Below are positions 20,573 through 33,572 of a stretch of 64,000 nucleotides of DNA, in pieces. Under the pieces are notes generated by a model. It had not been told where the DNA came from and made no database searches. It saw nothing but the letters and a program-made list of their open reading frames with translations. Numbering within the stretch: position 1 is the first letter of the stretch; every line of letters begins with the position of its first letter. Origin of the DNA: Myotis daubentonii (taxonomy: Eukaryota; Chordata; Mammalia; Chiroptera; Vespertilionidae); the NCBI RefSeq assembly GCF_963259705.1, contig NC_081841.1, forward strand, positions 121,783,827-121,847,826, written 5' to 3'. The translations under genes and the position numbers were made by a program.

Positions 20573-23500
20573 TATATACATAAAGTTCTTTGGTTGATTT
20601 CTTCCCACCAACCCACCCTCCCTTGCCTTCCCTCTGAGATTCAACAGTCTGTTCAATGCTTCTATGTGTCTGAATCTATATTGTTCATCAGTCTATTTTG
20701 TTCATTATATTCCACTTATATTTTTCTTACTGGCATATTTTGCCTAGCATAATATTCTCCAGGTCCCTCCATGTTGTCTCAAAGAATAAGAGATCCTTCT
20801 TTTTTACTGCCACATAGTATTCCATGGTGTGATGTACCACATCTTTTTTATCCACTCATCTGCTGATGGGAACTTAGGCTATTTCCAAATCTTAGCTATT
20901 GTAAATAGCACTGCTATGAACATAGGAATGAATTTGTTCTTTATGTTTGGTGTTTCAGGCTTCTTAGGATATATTCCTAGATGTGGGATCACTGGATCAA
21001 ATGGAAGTTCCGTTTTTAATTTTTTGAGGAGATTGCACATTGATTTCCATAGTGGCTGTACTAATCTGCATTCCCATCAGCAGTGTATAAGGGTTCTTTT
21101 TCTCCACATTTTCACCAGCACTTATTACTTGCTGATTTATTGATGGCAGCCATTCTGACAGGTATGCGGTAGTACCTCATTGTTCTTTTAATTTGCATCT
21201 CTAATGATTAGTGATGTTGAGCAATACTATGCTGTTTTGATTATCATAGTTCTGTAGTATAATTTGAAGTCAGGTAGCATGATACCTCCTCTTTATTCTC
21301 AGGATTGCTTTGGCTATTTGAGGTCTTTTGTGGTTCCACACAAATCTGATTATTTTTGTTCTATTTCTTTAAAAAATGACATTGGGATTTTTTTAAATTT
21401 TGTTTTATTGCTTAAAGTATTACAAAGAGTACTACATATGTCTCCTTCCCCCCCCCCACCTTTAAATTCCCCCGGACTCCCCTTACCCCCAGTGTCTGAT
21501 GTCCATTGGTTATGCTTATATGCATGCATACAAGTCCTTCAGTTGATCTCTTACCCTCCGCCCCCCAAACCTCCCCAGCCTTCCTGCTTTACTTTGATAG
21601 TCTGTTAGATGCTGCTCTGCCTCTGTATCTATTTTTGTTCATAAGTTTATAATGGTCTTTATTAAATGAGTGAGATTATGTGGTATTTTTCTTTCATTGA
21701 CTGGCTTATTTCACTTACCATAACGCTCTCCAGTTCCATCCATACTGCTGCAAATGGTAAGAATTCCTTCATTTTTACAGCAGCATAGTATTCCATTGTG
21801 TAGATGTACCACAGTTTTCTAATCCATTCATCTACTGATGGGCACTTAGGCTGTTTCCAGAGCTTCGCTATAGTAAATTATGCTGCGATGAACATAGGGG
21901 TGCATATATCCTTTCTGATTGGTGTTTCTGGTTTCTTGGGATATATTCCTAGAAGTGGGATTACTGGGTCAAATGGGAGTTCCATTTTTAATTTTTTGAG
22001 GAAACTCCATACTGTCTCCCATAGTGGCTGCAACAGTCTTCATTCCCACCAGCAGTGTACGAGTGTTCCCTTTTCTCCACATCCTCTCCAGCACTTGTTG
22101 TTTGTTGATTTGTTAATGATAGCCATTCTGATAGGTGTGAGATGATACCTCATTGTTGTTTTGATTTGCATCTCTCGGATGATTAGTGACTTTGAGCATG
22201 TTTTCATATGTCTCTTGGATTTCTGAATGTCCTCTTTTGAAAAGTGTCTATTTAGGTCCTTTGTCCATTTTTTGATTGGATTGTTTATCTTCCTGTTGTT
22301 AAGTTGTATGAGTTCCCTATAAATGTTGGAGATTAAACCCTTATCGGTGATAACATTGGCAAATATGTTCTCCCATGCAGTGGGCTTTCTTGTTGTTTTG
22401 TTGATGATTTCTTTTGCTGTGCAGAAGCTTTTTATTTTGATGTAGTCCCATTTGTTTATTTTCTCTTTAGTTTCAAGTGCCCTAGGAGATGTATCGGTGA
22501 AGAAATTGCTTCAGCATATGTCTGAGATTTTGTTACCTTTGGATTCCTCTAGTATTTTTATGGTTTCTTGTCTTACATGTAAGTCCTTTATCCATTTTGA
22601 GTTTATTTTTGTGTATGGTGTAAGTTGGTAGTCTAGTTTCATTTTTTTGCATGTATCTGTCCAAATTTCCCAACACCGTTTATTGAAGAGACTTTCTTGA
22701 CTCCATTGTGTGTTCTTGCCTAATTGAGCATATTGGTTCGGGTCGATTTCTGAGTTCTCTCTTCTATTCCATTGACCTATATGTCTGTTCTTGTGCCAGT
22801 ACCAGGCAGTCTTGAAAACAGTGGCTTTGTAATACTGCTTGATATCTGGTATTGAGATCCCACCTACTTTGCTCTTCTTTCTCAGGATCGCTACAGCTAC
22901 TCGGGGCCTTTTTTTATTCCAGATGAATTTTTGGAGAGTTCGTTCTAAGTCTGTGAAATATGCCTTTGGTATTTTAATGGGAAGTGTGTTCAATTTATAG
23001 ATTGCTTTGGGTAGTATGGACATTTTAATGATTTTGATTCTACCAATCCAAGAACATGGCATGTTCTTCCATCTATTTATGTCTTCCTCTATCTCATTTT
23101 TCAAAGTCTTGTAGTTTTCTGAGTAGAGGTCTTTTACCTCTTTAGTTAAGTTTATTCCTAGGTATCTTAATTTTTTTTGGTGCGATGGTAAATGGGATTT
23201 CTTTTTTAGTCACTCTTTCTGTAAGTTCACTATTGGTGTATAGAAATGCCATAGATTTCTTGGCATTAATTTTGTATCCTGCTACATTGCTGAATTCATT
23301 TATCAAGTCTAATAGTTTTTTGATGGAGTCTTTAGAGTTCTCTATGTACAATATCATGTCATCTGCGAATAAGGACAGTTTCACTTCTTCTTTTCCAATT
23401 TGGATTCCTTTTATATCTTCTTCTTGTCTAATTGCAATGGCTCATAATTGCAATGGCTCAGGAGTGTGAGAGTGGGCATCCCTGTCTTGTTCCTGTTCTT

Positions 23501-24372
23501 AGGGGAAATGGTGTTAGTTTTTCTCCATTGAGTATGATGTTGGCTGTGGGTTTGTCATATATGGCTTTTATTATGTTGAGGTATGATCCTTCTATTCCCA
23601 CCTTGCTGAGAGTTTTTATCAAAAATGGGTGTTGGATTTTGTCAAACACTTTTTCTGCATTAATTGATATGACTATGTGTTTTTTTCTCTCAATTTGTTT
23701 ATATGATGTATCACATTTATTGATTTGTGGATATTGTACCATCCTTGCATCCCTGGGATAAATCCTACTTGGTCATGGTGTATGATCTTTCTGATGTACT
23801 GCTGGATCCGATTTGCTAAGATTGTGTTGAGGATTTTAGCATCTATGTTCATGAGGGATATTGGCCTGTAATTCTCTTTTATTGTGTTGTCTTTATCTGG
23901 TTTTGGTATGAGGGTGATTCTGGCTTCATAAAAAGAGCTTGGAAGTGTTCCTTCCTCCTGAATTTTTTGGAATAGTCTGAGGAGAATAGGTTTAATTCTT
24001 CCTTGAATGTTTGGTAAAACTCCCCTGTGAAGCCGTCTGGCCCCGTGCTTTTGTTTGCTGGAAGCTTTTTGATGACTGCTTCAATTTCCTCCATAGTTAT
24101 TGGCCTATTGAGATTTTTAGATCCTTCCTGATTAAGTTTTGGAAGGTTTTATTTTTCTAGGAATATGTCCATTTCCTCCAGTTTGTCTAATGTGTTGGAG
24201 TAGAGTTGTTCATAGTATTTTCTACCAATCCTTTGTATTTCTATGGGGTCTGTTGTTATTTCACCTCTGTCATTTCTGATTTTATTTATTTGGGTCCTCT
24301 CTCTTTGCTTCTTGGTGAGCCTGGCTAGAGGTTCATCAATCTTCTTTATCCTTTCAAAGAACCAGCTCTTGG

Positions 24373-25332
<960 letters not shown>

Positions 25333-25422
25333 AAAGAACCAGCTCTTGGTTTTATTGATCTTATGTATTGTTTTTTTTTTTTTTTTTTTTTGGTCTCTAT
25401 GTCATTTATTTCTGCTCTGATT

Positions 25423-25662
25423 TTGAGAGCTTGTTTGGAGGTTCTAGCAGGGGAGCGCAGCTACTCGTATACCCTTGACCGAAGACCGGTCCTCTCCTCG
25501 GGGGGGAAGGTCATCCTCTTCGACTGAGCGCGCAGCTTCGGGAGGGACACACATGGATCGGTGACGGAGGAGGGGGACACCCGCCTAGCCAGCCAGATCA
25601 GCCGAATCAACCCTGGCGATCAATGGGGTGACAGATGTCGCAGCCAGATCACCCTCACATCC
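25423..25662 (-). pseudogene. RN7SK: 7SK snRNA retropseudogene, 5' 240 nt only
   Basis: On the minus strand it starts ggatgtgagggtgatctgg, the 7SK 5' end, and follows 7SK closely through gggtatacgagtagctgcgc to ctcctagaacctcc-type sequence and caagctctcaa, about nucleotide 240 of 331. The last third, including the 3' hairpin and U tail, is missing. The 6-bp repeat tctgat flanks it (25416-25421 and 25664-25669) and no A tail is present, so it resembles a tailless L1-mediated insertion. Intact 7SK RNA sequesters P-TEFb; a 3'-truncated copy without its upstream promoter is not expected to work. Confidence 0.93.
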
Positions 25663-26737
25663 ATCTGATCTTTATTATCTCCTTTCTTCTGCTCATTCTG
25701 GGATTTTCTTGTTGTTCTCTTTCTAATTCTTTGAGTTGTAGAGTTAGATGATTTACTACCATTTTTTCTTGCTTTTTGAGGTAGACCTGTAGAGCTATAA
25801 AATTCCCTCTCAGGACTGCTTTCATTGTGTCCCATAGGTTTCGGATTGTTGTGTTTTCATTGTCATTAGTTTCTAGGATGTTGTTAATTTCTTCTTTGAT
25901 CTCATTGGTAACCCAATCAATATTTAATAACATGCTATTAAGCTTCCAAGTGTTTGAGTGTTTTGGATTGTTTTTATTGTAGTTGATTTCTAATATATTA
26001 TGCCATTGTGATCTGAGAAGGTGCTTGGTATGATTTTATGTTCTTGAATTTGGGGAGACTTTGCTTGTGACCCAATATGTGGTCTATTTTTTAAAATGTC
26101 CCATGTGCACTTGAGAAGAACGTATATTCTGCGGCTTTGGAGTGAAATGCTCTGAAGATGTCAATGAAGTCCATCTTATCTAGTGAGTCATTTAGAATTG
26201 TTGTTTCTTTGCAGATTTTTTGTCTAGAGGATTTATCCAGTGATGTCAGTGTGTATTAAAGTCCCCTACTATGATTGTATTGTTGTCGATAGATCCCTTG
26301 ATATCTTCCAGGAGGTTTTTTATGTATTTGGGTGCTCCTGCATTGGGTGCATATATGTTTATCAGGGTTATATCCTCTTGTGGTATCAATCCCTTTAGTA
26401 TTATGAAGTGGCCTCCCTTATATCTTGTTATGGCCTTTACTTTGAGGTCTATTTTGTCTGATATGAGTATTGCTACCCCAGCTGTTTTTCATTTCCATTT
26501 GCCTGAAAGATATTTTTCCATCGCTTCACTTTCAGTGTGTGTGAGTCCCTTCTTCTGAGGTGGGTCTCTTGTAGACAGCAAATGTATGGGTCATGTTTTT
26601 TATCCATTCAGCCACTCTATGTCTTTTGATTGGAGCATTTAGTCCGTTTACGTTTAAAGTTATTATTGAAAGGTATTTGTTTGTAGCCATTTCTTTTTTT
26701 GTGCCTGTTTTCTTCCTTAGCCTTTTATTTTGTCTTT

Positions 26738-27623
26738 TTACACCAGTCCCTTTAGCATTTCTTGCATTGCTGGCTTGGTGGTGATAAACTCCCTTAGCCT
26801 TTTTTTGTCTGTGAAGCTTCTTATTTCCCCTTCAATTTTGAATGATAGCCTTGCTGGATAGCCTTGTTGGATTCAGTCCCTTGTTTTGCATCACTATGTA
26901 AATTTCCGTCCATTCTTTTCTGGTCTGATGTGTTTCTGTTGAGAAATCATTTGATAATCTAATGGGAGATCCCTTGAATGTAACTTTCCATCTCTCTCGT
27001 AACCTTTAAGATTCTCTCTTTGTCCTAAACATTTGCCATGGTGATTAAGATGTGTCTTCATGTGGGTCTTTTCAGTTTCATCTTGCTTCAGACTCTCTGT
27101 GCCTGTATGACTATTTATTCCCCACCTCAGAGAACTTTTCTGACATTATTTCTTTAAATTGGTCTTCTAATCCTTGTTCCTCTTCCTGTTGTTCTTGCAC
27201 CCCTATTATTCATATGTTGCTTTGTTTCATGTTGTCCCATAGCTCCCTTAGGTTTTCCTCCTGTCTTTTAATTTTTTTCTCCAATTGCAGTTCAGTTTGG
27301 GTGTGTTTTGCTTCCCTGTCTTCTAATTCGCTAATTCAGTCCTTTCTTTCTCCTAGCCTACTTTTGAACCTTTCCATGGTGTTTTTTATTGCAGCTATAT
27401 TACTCTTCATTTATTCTTGGTTCTTACTAAGTTGTTGATTTTTTCATCCATTTCTTCTTGATTCTTACATACATTTTTGATTTTTTACTCCAACTGCTTT
27501 ATGCACTCTAGGACCCTTATTCTGATTTTTTTCCCCTGACATATTGCATGCCTCTGTTTCACTTATCCACTTTTCTAGCGATTTCTCATTTTCTTTCCTG
27601 TGGGGGTTTCTTTGTCTACCCAT
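26738..27623 (-). pseudogene. L1-C ORF1, decayed
   Basis: The start codon (27623-27621) is followed by the same leader type as L1-A and L1-D, then the coiled coil, the RRM-like region and the C-terminal domain, ending at a stop near 26738. Indels and stops are spread along it, for example a duplicated ccttgctggata-like segment near 26845-26870. No long frame survives. Confidence 0.8.
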
Positions 27624-27659
27624 TTTTGGTCTCACCCACTGATCTAGATGTCAAGTTGT

Positions 27660-28800
27660 GCAGGGGCTGCTCTTTGGGTGGCAGTGTTTCCTCAGGCTGC
27701 AGTTGTTCAAGTGGTTGCAGTAGTTACTGCTTCTCAGTTGGCAGCAGCTCCTCTGGTTGGTGCTGTTCAAAGCAGTGGTGTCTCCTCTGGTTGGTAGGTG
27801 AGGCTGCTCGCACAGCTGCTGTTCTTTGGATAGGGTTGGGCTGATCACGAGGCTGCTGCTCTTCAGGTCAGGTGGGCTGAGCGCAGCTGCTGCTCCTTGG
27901 ACAGGAGAGGGCTGTTCACATGGCTACTGCTCACGTGTCTGCTGCTCCTTGGATCGGGGCTGGCTGCATGCTGCTGCTGTTCCTCAGATGGGGTGGGCTG
28001 CTCATGAGGCTGCCACTCTTTGGACAGGGGCAGGTTGCTTACAGAGCTACTGCTCCTCGTATGGGTGTGGGCTGCTTGCATAGTTGTTGCTCCTCGGAAG
28101 TGTGGCAGGCCACTTACGTGGCTGCTGCTCCTCGGGGTGGAGCGAGCTGCACGTGTGTCTGCTGCTCCTCAGATGGGGGCAGGCCACTCACCCAGCTGTT
28201 GTTTGTCGGACAGGTGCAGGCTGCTTGTGTCTGCTGCTCCTCAGACCAGTGTAGACTGCACAGGGCTGCTGCTCCTCAGACGTGGGTGGTCTGCTCATGT
28301 GGCTGCTGCTCCCCGGACTGGGGGAGGCTGTTCAGGCGGCTATTGCTCCTTGAATGGGAACAGGCTGCTTGCGGCAATGCTGTTCCTCATATGGGTATGG
28401 GCTGCTCACACCGCTGCTGCTCCTCGTATGGGGGCAGGCTGCTTATGCAGCTGCTGCTCCTTGGATGGGGGCAGGTTTTTCGCACACCTACTGCTCCTCA
28501 GACAGGAGGAGGGTGTGGGCTGCGCAGCTGCTGCTCCTCGGGTGGGGACAGGCTGCATGGGGCTGCCGCTCCTCAATCGTGCACAGGCTGCTCATGTGGC
28601 TGCTGCTCCTCAGATGGAGCAGGCTATTCACGTGGTTGCTGCCCCTCGGATGAGGGAGTGGGATGCTCACACAGCTGACAGCTGCTGCCCCTTGGAGAGG
28701 GGCAGGCCACGTGAGGTTTCTGCTCTTAGGCCTGGGGCAGGCTGCTCAGGGGGCTGCTGCTCCTTGGACCAGATTGGGCTGCTCACGTATCTGCTGCCTG
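27660..28800 (-). repeat. L1-C 5'UTR minisatellite, about 37-bp variable units
   Basis: About 30 units share the ctgctgctcctc ... ggcaggctgctc pattern seen in L1-A and L1-D. Stop codons are rare on the plus strand, giving a 363-codon frame at 28020-29111 that crosses from the repeats into the GC-rich leader. Confidence 0.85.
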
Positions 28801-29612
28801 TGTGGTTGCAGTGCCCCAGGCTAAGGCGTTGGGCCGGTCAGAGGGGATCAGGCTTCAGGACTCTCAGGAGCCTGTGCTCAGGGTGGCCGGAGACTCATTT
28901 ACCTTGGGACCACAGCCGAAGTAGCACGTCCCTGGCAGGAGTGTCTGTAGAGTCCCAGGTGTTATCTGAGGGCACCCTGGGTCGGGGTAAGGCCTGGCTC
29001 CCAGTTACAGCAGCTCTCCCCTTAAAAATGCTAGGCTTCTGGGCACTAGTCAGCCTCCTGGAACTGCTTACACGCTGCTTACACGGTAGCAGAGGCTGCC
29101 TAGTTAGGTGAGCCCGTTTAGCCTGACCCGAAGGCCCTGTGGGATCTATCTGTGCCTCACTCACATACACACACACACATCCCACATGACCACACACTCC
29201 TCTTTTGGTCCTCACTGACTCACGCTCTCTCCCTCACTGCCGCCTTCTTCCTATCCCTGTAGTTGGGCCTGGGGTGTTATTGACCCATTTGTGGATGGAG
29301 TTTCCTCTCCAGGTGTCTGGTTATGAGGCTCACTCTCTAGCACCTGGCCAGACAGGATAAAATTCACCTCGTCAAGACACAACACAAAAGGATCAAAGCA
29401 CGAATGTACTCACGACAACAATAACCCTACTATAAGTGACCACCTGAGAAAAGAGAATTAGGGGCGAGAAAAGAGAGCATAAATGATATTGAAGAGAGTG
29501 AAAAAGATAAAAGAGAAAAGAAGAAGGAAGAAAAGGAGATTATATATATATGGGGAAAATACCACAGAACCAACACATAAACAAACAAACAAAACAATCT
29601 AACAAACAAACA

Positions 29613-29655
<43 letters not shown>
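29613..29655 (+). repeat. (AAT)n microsatellite
   Basis: About 14 uninterrupted aat units lie inside the A-rich part of the L1-C 5'UTR. Confidence 0.95.
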
Positions 29656-30853
29656 TTAAAGAAAAAAGAAAAAGAAAAAAAGATACAAACACCAAACCTC
29701 CCAGCAAAGGTTAAAAGTTGGATGAATATGGGGAGGATCTCAGTTCAGTATAGAGGAAGTAGAAAGGGGATGGGTGGATAAGAGGAATGAGAAAGAGAAA
29801 AAAAATAATAAATTTACAAAAAAATTGATTTCAAAAATGGTATAAAAATAGCAAATAAAAATGAAATAAAATAGAGTGATGGAAAAATAATGTGAAAAGA
29901 AATAGAAAATAAATCCACAAACAAAAACAGGAAAACAAAGAAAAAAAGAAAAAAAAAGGGATAACAAAGTAATAAAAAAGAAATGAAAAAGTGAAGTGTT
30001 CCTTTGGTCCCAGTCTTCTGTATTGTAGTGTTGCTCAGGATCGATTGATGAAACTGAAAGTCTCTAGTCCCACATTGGGATTTTAATGGGATTGCATTAA
30101 ATCTGTATATTGCCTTGAGTAATATGGTAATTTTAACTATGCCCAATCCATGAACATGGGATATTTTTTGCATTTTGTTGGTGTGTGGGGTTTTTTTTTT
30201 TCAGTCTTTTTAAATAATGCTTTGTAATTTTCAGAATATGTTGGGTCACAAAACTTGTATCAACAAATTCAAAAAGATTGAAATTATACCAAACATTCTC
30301 CAACCATGATGCCTTAAAATTAGAAATCACCTGCAAAAAAAAAGTGAAAACCCCACAAATACATAGAAATTAAACAACATACTACCAAAAAAGGATAGGG
30401 TCAAATAAATAAGAGATGAGTTCAAAACGTATAGAGACTCATTAGAATGACAATGCAACATATTGAAAATTTCTAGGATGCAGTGAAAGCAGTAGTCTGA
30501 GGAAAATTTACATCATTACAGACATAGTTCAAGAAACAAGAGAAATCCCAAATAAATCTAATATCATGTCTTAAAGAACTCGGAAAAAAATCAAAGCAGC
30601 CCAAAGTCAGCAGAAGAAAGGAAAAACTTAAAATTAGAGCAGAAATGAATGAAATAGAGAACAAAAAGACTATACAGAAATTTTAAAAACGATCTGTTTT
30701 TTTGAAAATATTAATAAAATTGACAAACTGCTGGCTGGACTCACTAAGAAAACAGGGAAAAATATTAAAAACAAAATCAGAAATGAGAGGGGAGATGTCA
30801 TCACAGACATCACAGATATACAAAGGATCATACTGGAATATTATGAAAGACTA

Positions 30854-31312
30854 CTAGTGGCCCGGTGCATGAAATTAATGCACATTAAATGGGAATTAAT
30901 TAGAGGAAATATTTTAATATTGCTATTTGCCCTTTATAATAGAAGTGTCAGAGATGAAAGAAAATTAGTAAAATGTATATGAAAATATCCCTTCTGTCAG
31001 AGTCTGGGGTGTGCTGCGGGACCCAGAGTCAAGTCCCCGCCCACCTGCACGCACCTCGAAATTGTGCAAGATCTAGACCCAGCCAGCCCCACCCCCGACA
31101 AGCCCCACAGGGCAGGAGGCGCAGCATCAGGTCTCCAGGCCCCTGCGCCAGGGCAGGGGGTGAGGCCTCAGGTCCCCCGGCCCCAGCGCTGGGGTGAGGG
31201 GGGAAGCCTCATGTCCTTCTGGCCCAGCCTCAGGTCCCCTGGCCCTAGCGTAAGGGTGCAAGGATGTGAAGGTGCGATGACCATTTGCATATTAGCTCTT
31301 TATTATATAGCA
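30854..31312 (-). mobile_element. Helitron with a GC-rich insert
   Basis: The plus strand shows A|CTAGTGGCCCGGTGCATG at the left, which is the reversed 3' CTAG end with its hairpin (ggtgcatgaaattaatgcac). At the right, gcatattagctctttattatatag is the reversed HeliBat 5' end. It interrupts the inverted part of L1-B between gaaagacta and tgtgccacc. The 3' part (30880-31000) is AT-rich; 31005-31260 is GC-rich and not typical of the short Helitrons here. Confidence 0.82.
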
Positions 31313-31950
31313 TGTGCCACCAAATTCAATAACTTAGAAGAAATGAATATGTTCCTAGGAATGTATAACCTTCCTAGACTAAATCATGAAGAATTGGAAA
31401 ATCTAAATAGACTGATCAGCAGTTAGGAAATTGAAACAACCATTAAAAACATCCCCCAAAAATAAAAGTCCATAACCAGATGGCTTCACTAGTGAATTCT
31501 ACCAAATGTTCAAAGAAGATTTAAAACCTATCCTTCTCAAATGCTTCCAAAAAATTAAAGAAGAAGCAATACAATTCATAACACATTTTATGAGGTCAAT
31601 ATAACTCTGATACCAAAACCTGGTCAAAGATACCACATAAAAAAGAAAACTATAGATCAATATCTCTAATGAAAACAGATGCAAAAATTCTAAACAAATT
31701 ACTAGCATATTGAATACAACAGTACATCAAAACAAAAATAATACATCACAATTAAATGGGTAAATGGGTAAATTCCAGGGACACAGGATGGTTCAACATA
31801 TGCAAATCAATCAGTAATACACCACATTTATAAAAGAGAGGATAAAAATAATATTATCTTATCAATAGATGCAGATAAATGTAACTTTTAATAAATACAT
31901 TATATAAATTCTAAGCCAGTAAAGGTTAAAAAAAATAGATTAAAAAATCT

Positions 31951-32157
31951 TGCCTGGGCCAGTGTTGCTCAGTTGGTTGAGCATCACCCCATGCACTGGA
32001 GGTCCCTAGTTTGATTCTGGTCAGGGGTTGCAGGCTTGATCCCCAGAAGGAGGCAACCTATCAATCTCTCTCTCTCCCCCCCCCTCTCTCTCCCTCTCTC
32101 TCTCCCTCCCTTTCCATTTATCTTTCTCTAAAAAATCAATAAAAACATATTTAAAAT
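31951..32157 (+). mobile_element. VES SINE
   Basis: The head gcctgggccagtgttgctcag, a tRNA-like B box, a long CT-rich stretch (32066-32110) and the tail tcaataaaaacatattt are present. It sits at the right edge of the inverted L1-B segment. No clear target duplication was found. Confidence 0.88.
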
Positions 32158-32159
32158 AA

Positions 32160-32560
32160 AGAAAATGTAATTTAGAAAAAAGCACAAAAAACCCTCAATG
32201 ATTGATAGAAAACAGGAAAGAAAGATAAAAATAGAAAATGTGCTAAATTGAAAGTACTATATAAGATGGCAAGAATTAATCCTAATCACAATATTAAAAT
32301 AAAATAAGTACACATGGCTTAAATTTACAATTAGAAATAGCATTTTTAAGATTGGACTTCAAAAACCTTGGATATGCTATCTAAAGACACACTTATAACA
32401 CAAATGTTCAGAAAAGTTGCGAAAAAGTAGAAAAAGATATACAAAGCAAACACTAAATGAAAAAAGAAGTTGATATATATATTGATATATCTATATTAAT
32501 ATTGGAAAAGTAACCTAAATGCCAAGAACTTAAATGTACACAAAATGTATATAAAATGAA
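32160..32560 (+). repeat. Probable old L1 fragment
   Basis: The segment from ttatctaaagacacac-like to aaaagatatacaaagcaaac to attgatatatctatattaatatt resembles the L1 ORF2 endonuclease region on the plus strand with heavy decay. The assignment is tentative. Confidence 0.4.
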
Positions 32561-32694
32561 GTCAGTTAAAATGTAAGCCTGATATAAGTTACATTTGCAG
32601 TATAAGTGTATATACACTGATAAGGAGTTACCATTTTTCAGAGCAAAGGTCTTAGAAATTTTTCATGATTTAGACTATGAATTATAGTTAAACA

Positions 32695-32930
32695 TACTAA
32701 TACTAATAGCAATAGATAACACACAGTGATACCAACATGTATTATCTGCTAGTATATTTCATAATTTAAACTTTAAACTGTCCTCTGAGATCGTTACTCT
32801 TACTGCCTTCCATCGTAATGCTGACGAAGTGGAGGCTTATGGAAATTAAGAGATTTGTTCTGTGACATGAGCCATGTGGGACTCACATCTATGCTTGTCT
32901 GATTACATAATAGCGCTTTTACTTATGTTT
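32695..32930 (-). repeat. MIR SINE
   Basis: The order taatagcaatagataacac, atgtattatctgc, gaagtggaggcttatggaaattaagagattt and agcgctttta follows the reverse complement of the MIR consensus with many substitutions. Confidence 0.6.
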
Positions 32931-33572
32931 TTCTGTGGCCTTGGTCAGCACAGAAACATCCTGGTGGCAATGTGAAGAGCCTCGGAGACAGGTGTATTCA
33001 GCTCAGCGTGAAAGTGAGGATCCCATGCACCAGGTACTGTGACTAAAGTTCACTTGTGTGTCATCCAGCAATGGCCTGAGAAACAAGGCCGTTGCCTTTT
33101 TTAGAGTCTTTTATTTCAGCTGGGAAACTCAGACAACTGGAGCCCCAGAAGCCATGGATATCTCTCCTGGGATGGCAGTCGCACATCCTGCTACTCCTAG
33201 TGCCATGACAAATAATTGTCCCCTACGTAAGGGTGACAAGACAAGGGACCAATTACTAAGAGACAGAGATTCATCATCCCAGCAGAAATGGAGGGGAAGC
33301 TTTTTCTAAACTCACACAAAGAGGCTGAATGGGCTAGTGGCATTCCTGGCTGTTCCTTTTAACCCTGGGAGCCCAAGTACCAGAGGTATACCTGAATCCT
33401 CCTATTTCCCACACATAGTATTTTAGGGGTCTCTGAAGGCTGTTTTGAAGATTTGTCTCAACAGGATGCATAGAAAAGTGTGCTTCAGTTATAATACCTT
33501 AAAAATTGATGTCTTCTGATTGGCATAGATCTATTCAGGTCCTTCTGGATATCCCAGTGCAAATATGTAATA
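32931..33572. other. Non-coding segment without recognised features
   Basis: No repeat or gene family is recognised. The frame at 33058-33309 (83 codons) has no recognisable motif. Confidence 0.5.

Larger units (their letters stand above)
27624..30071 (-). promoter_or_regulatory. L1-C 5'UTR, 2.4 kb, putative promoter region
   Basis: It consists of a minisatellite next to ORF1 (27660-28800), a GC-rich segment (28800-29340) with CA repeats, and an A-rich part (29380-30000) containing (AAT)n. The right end is fixed by the target duplication, so all of this belongs to the element. A promoter role is inferred from L1 biology. Confidence 0.6.
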
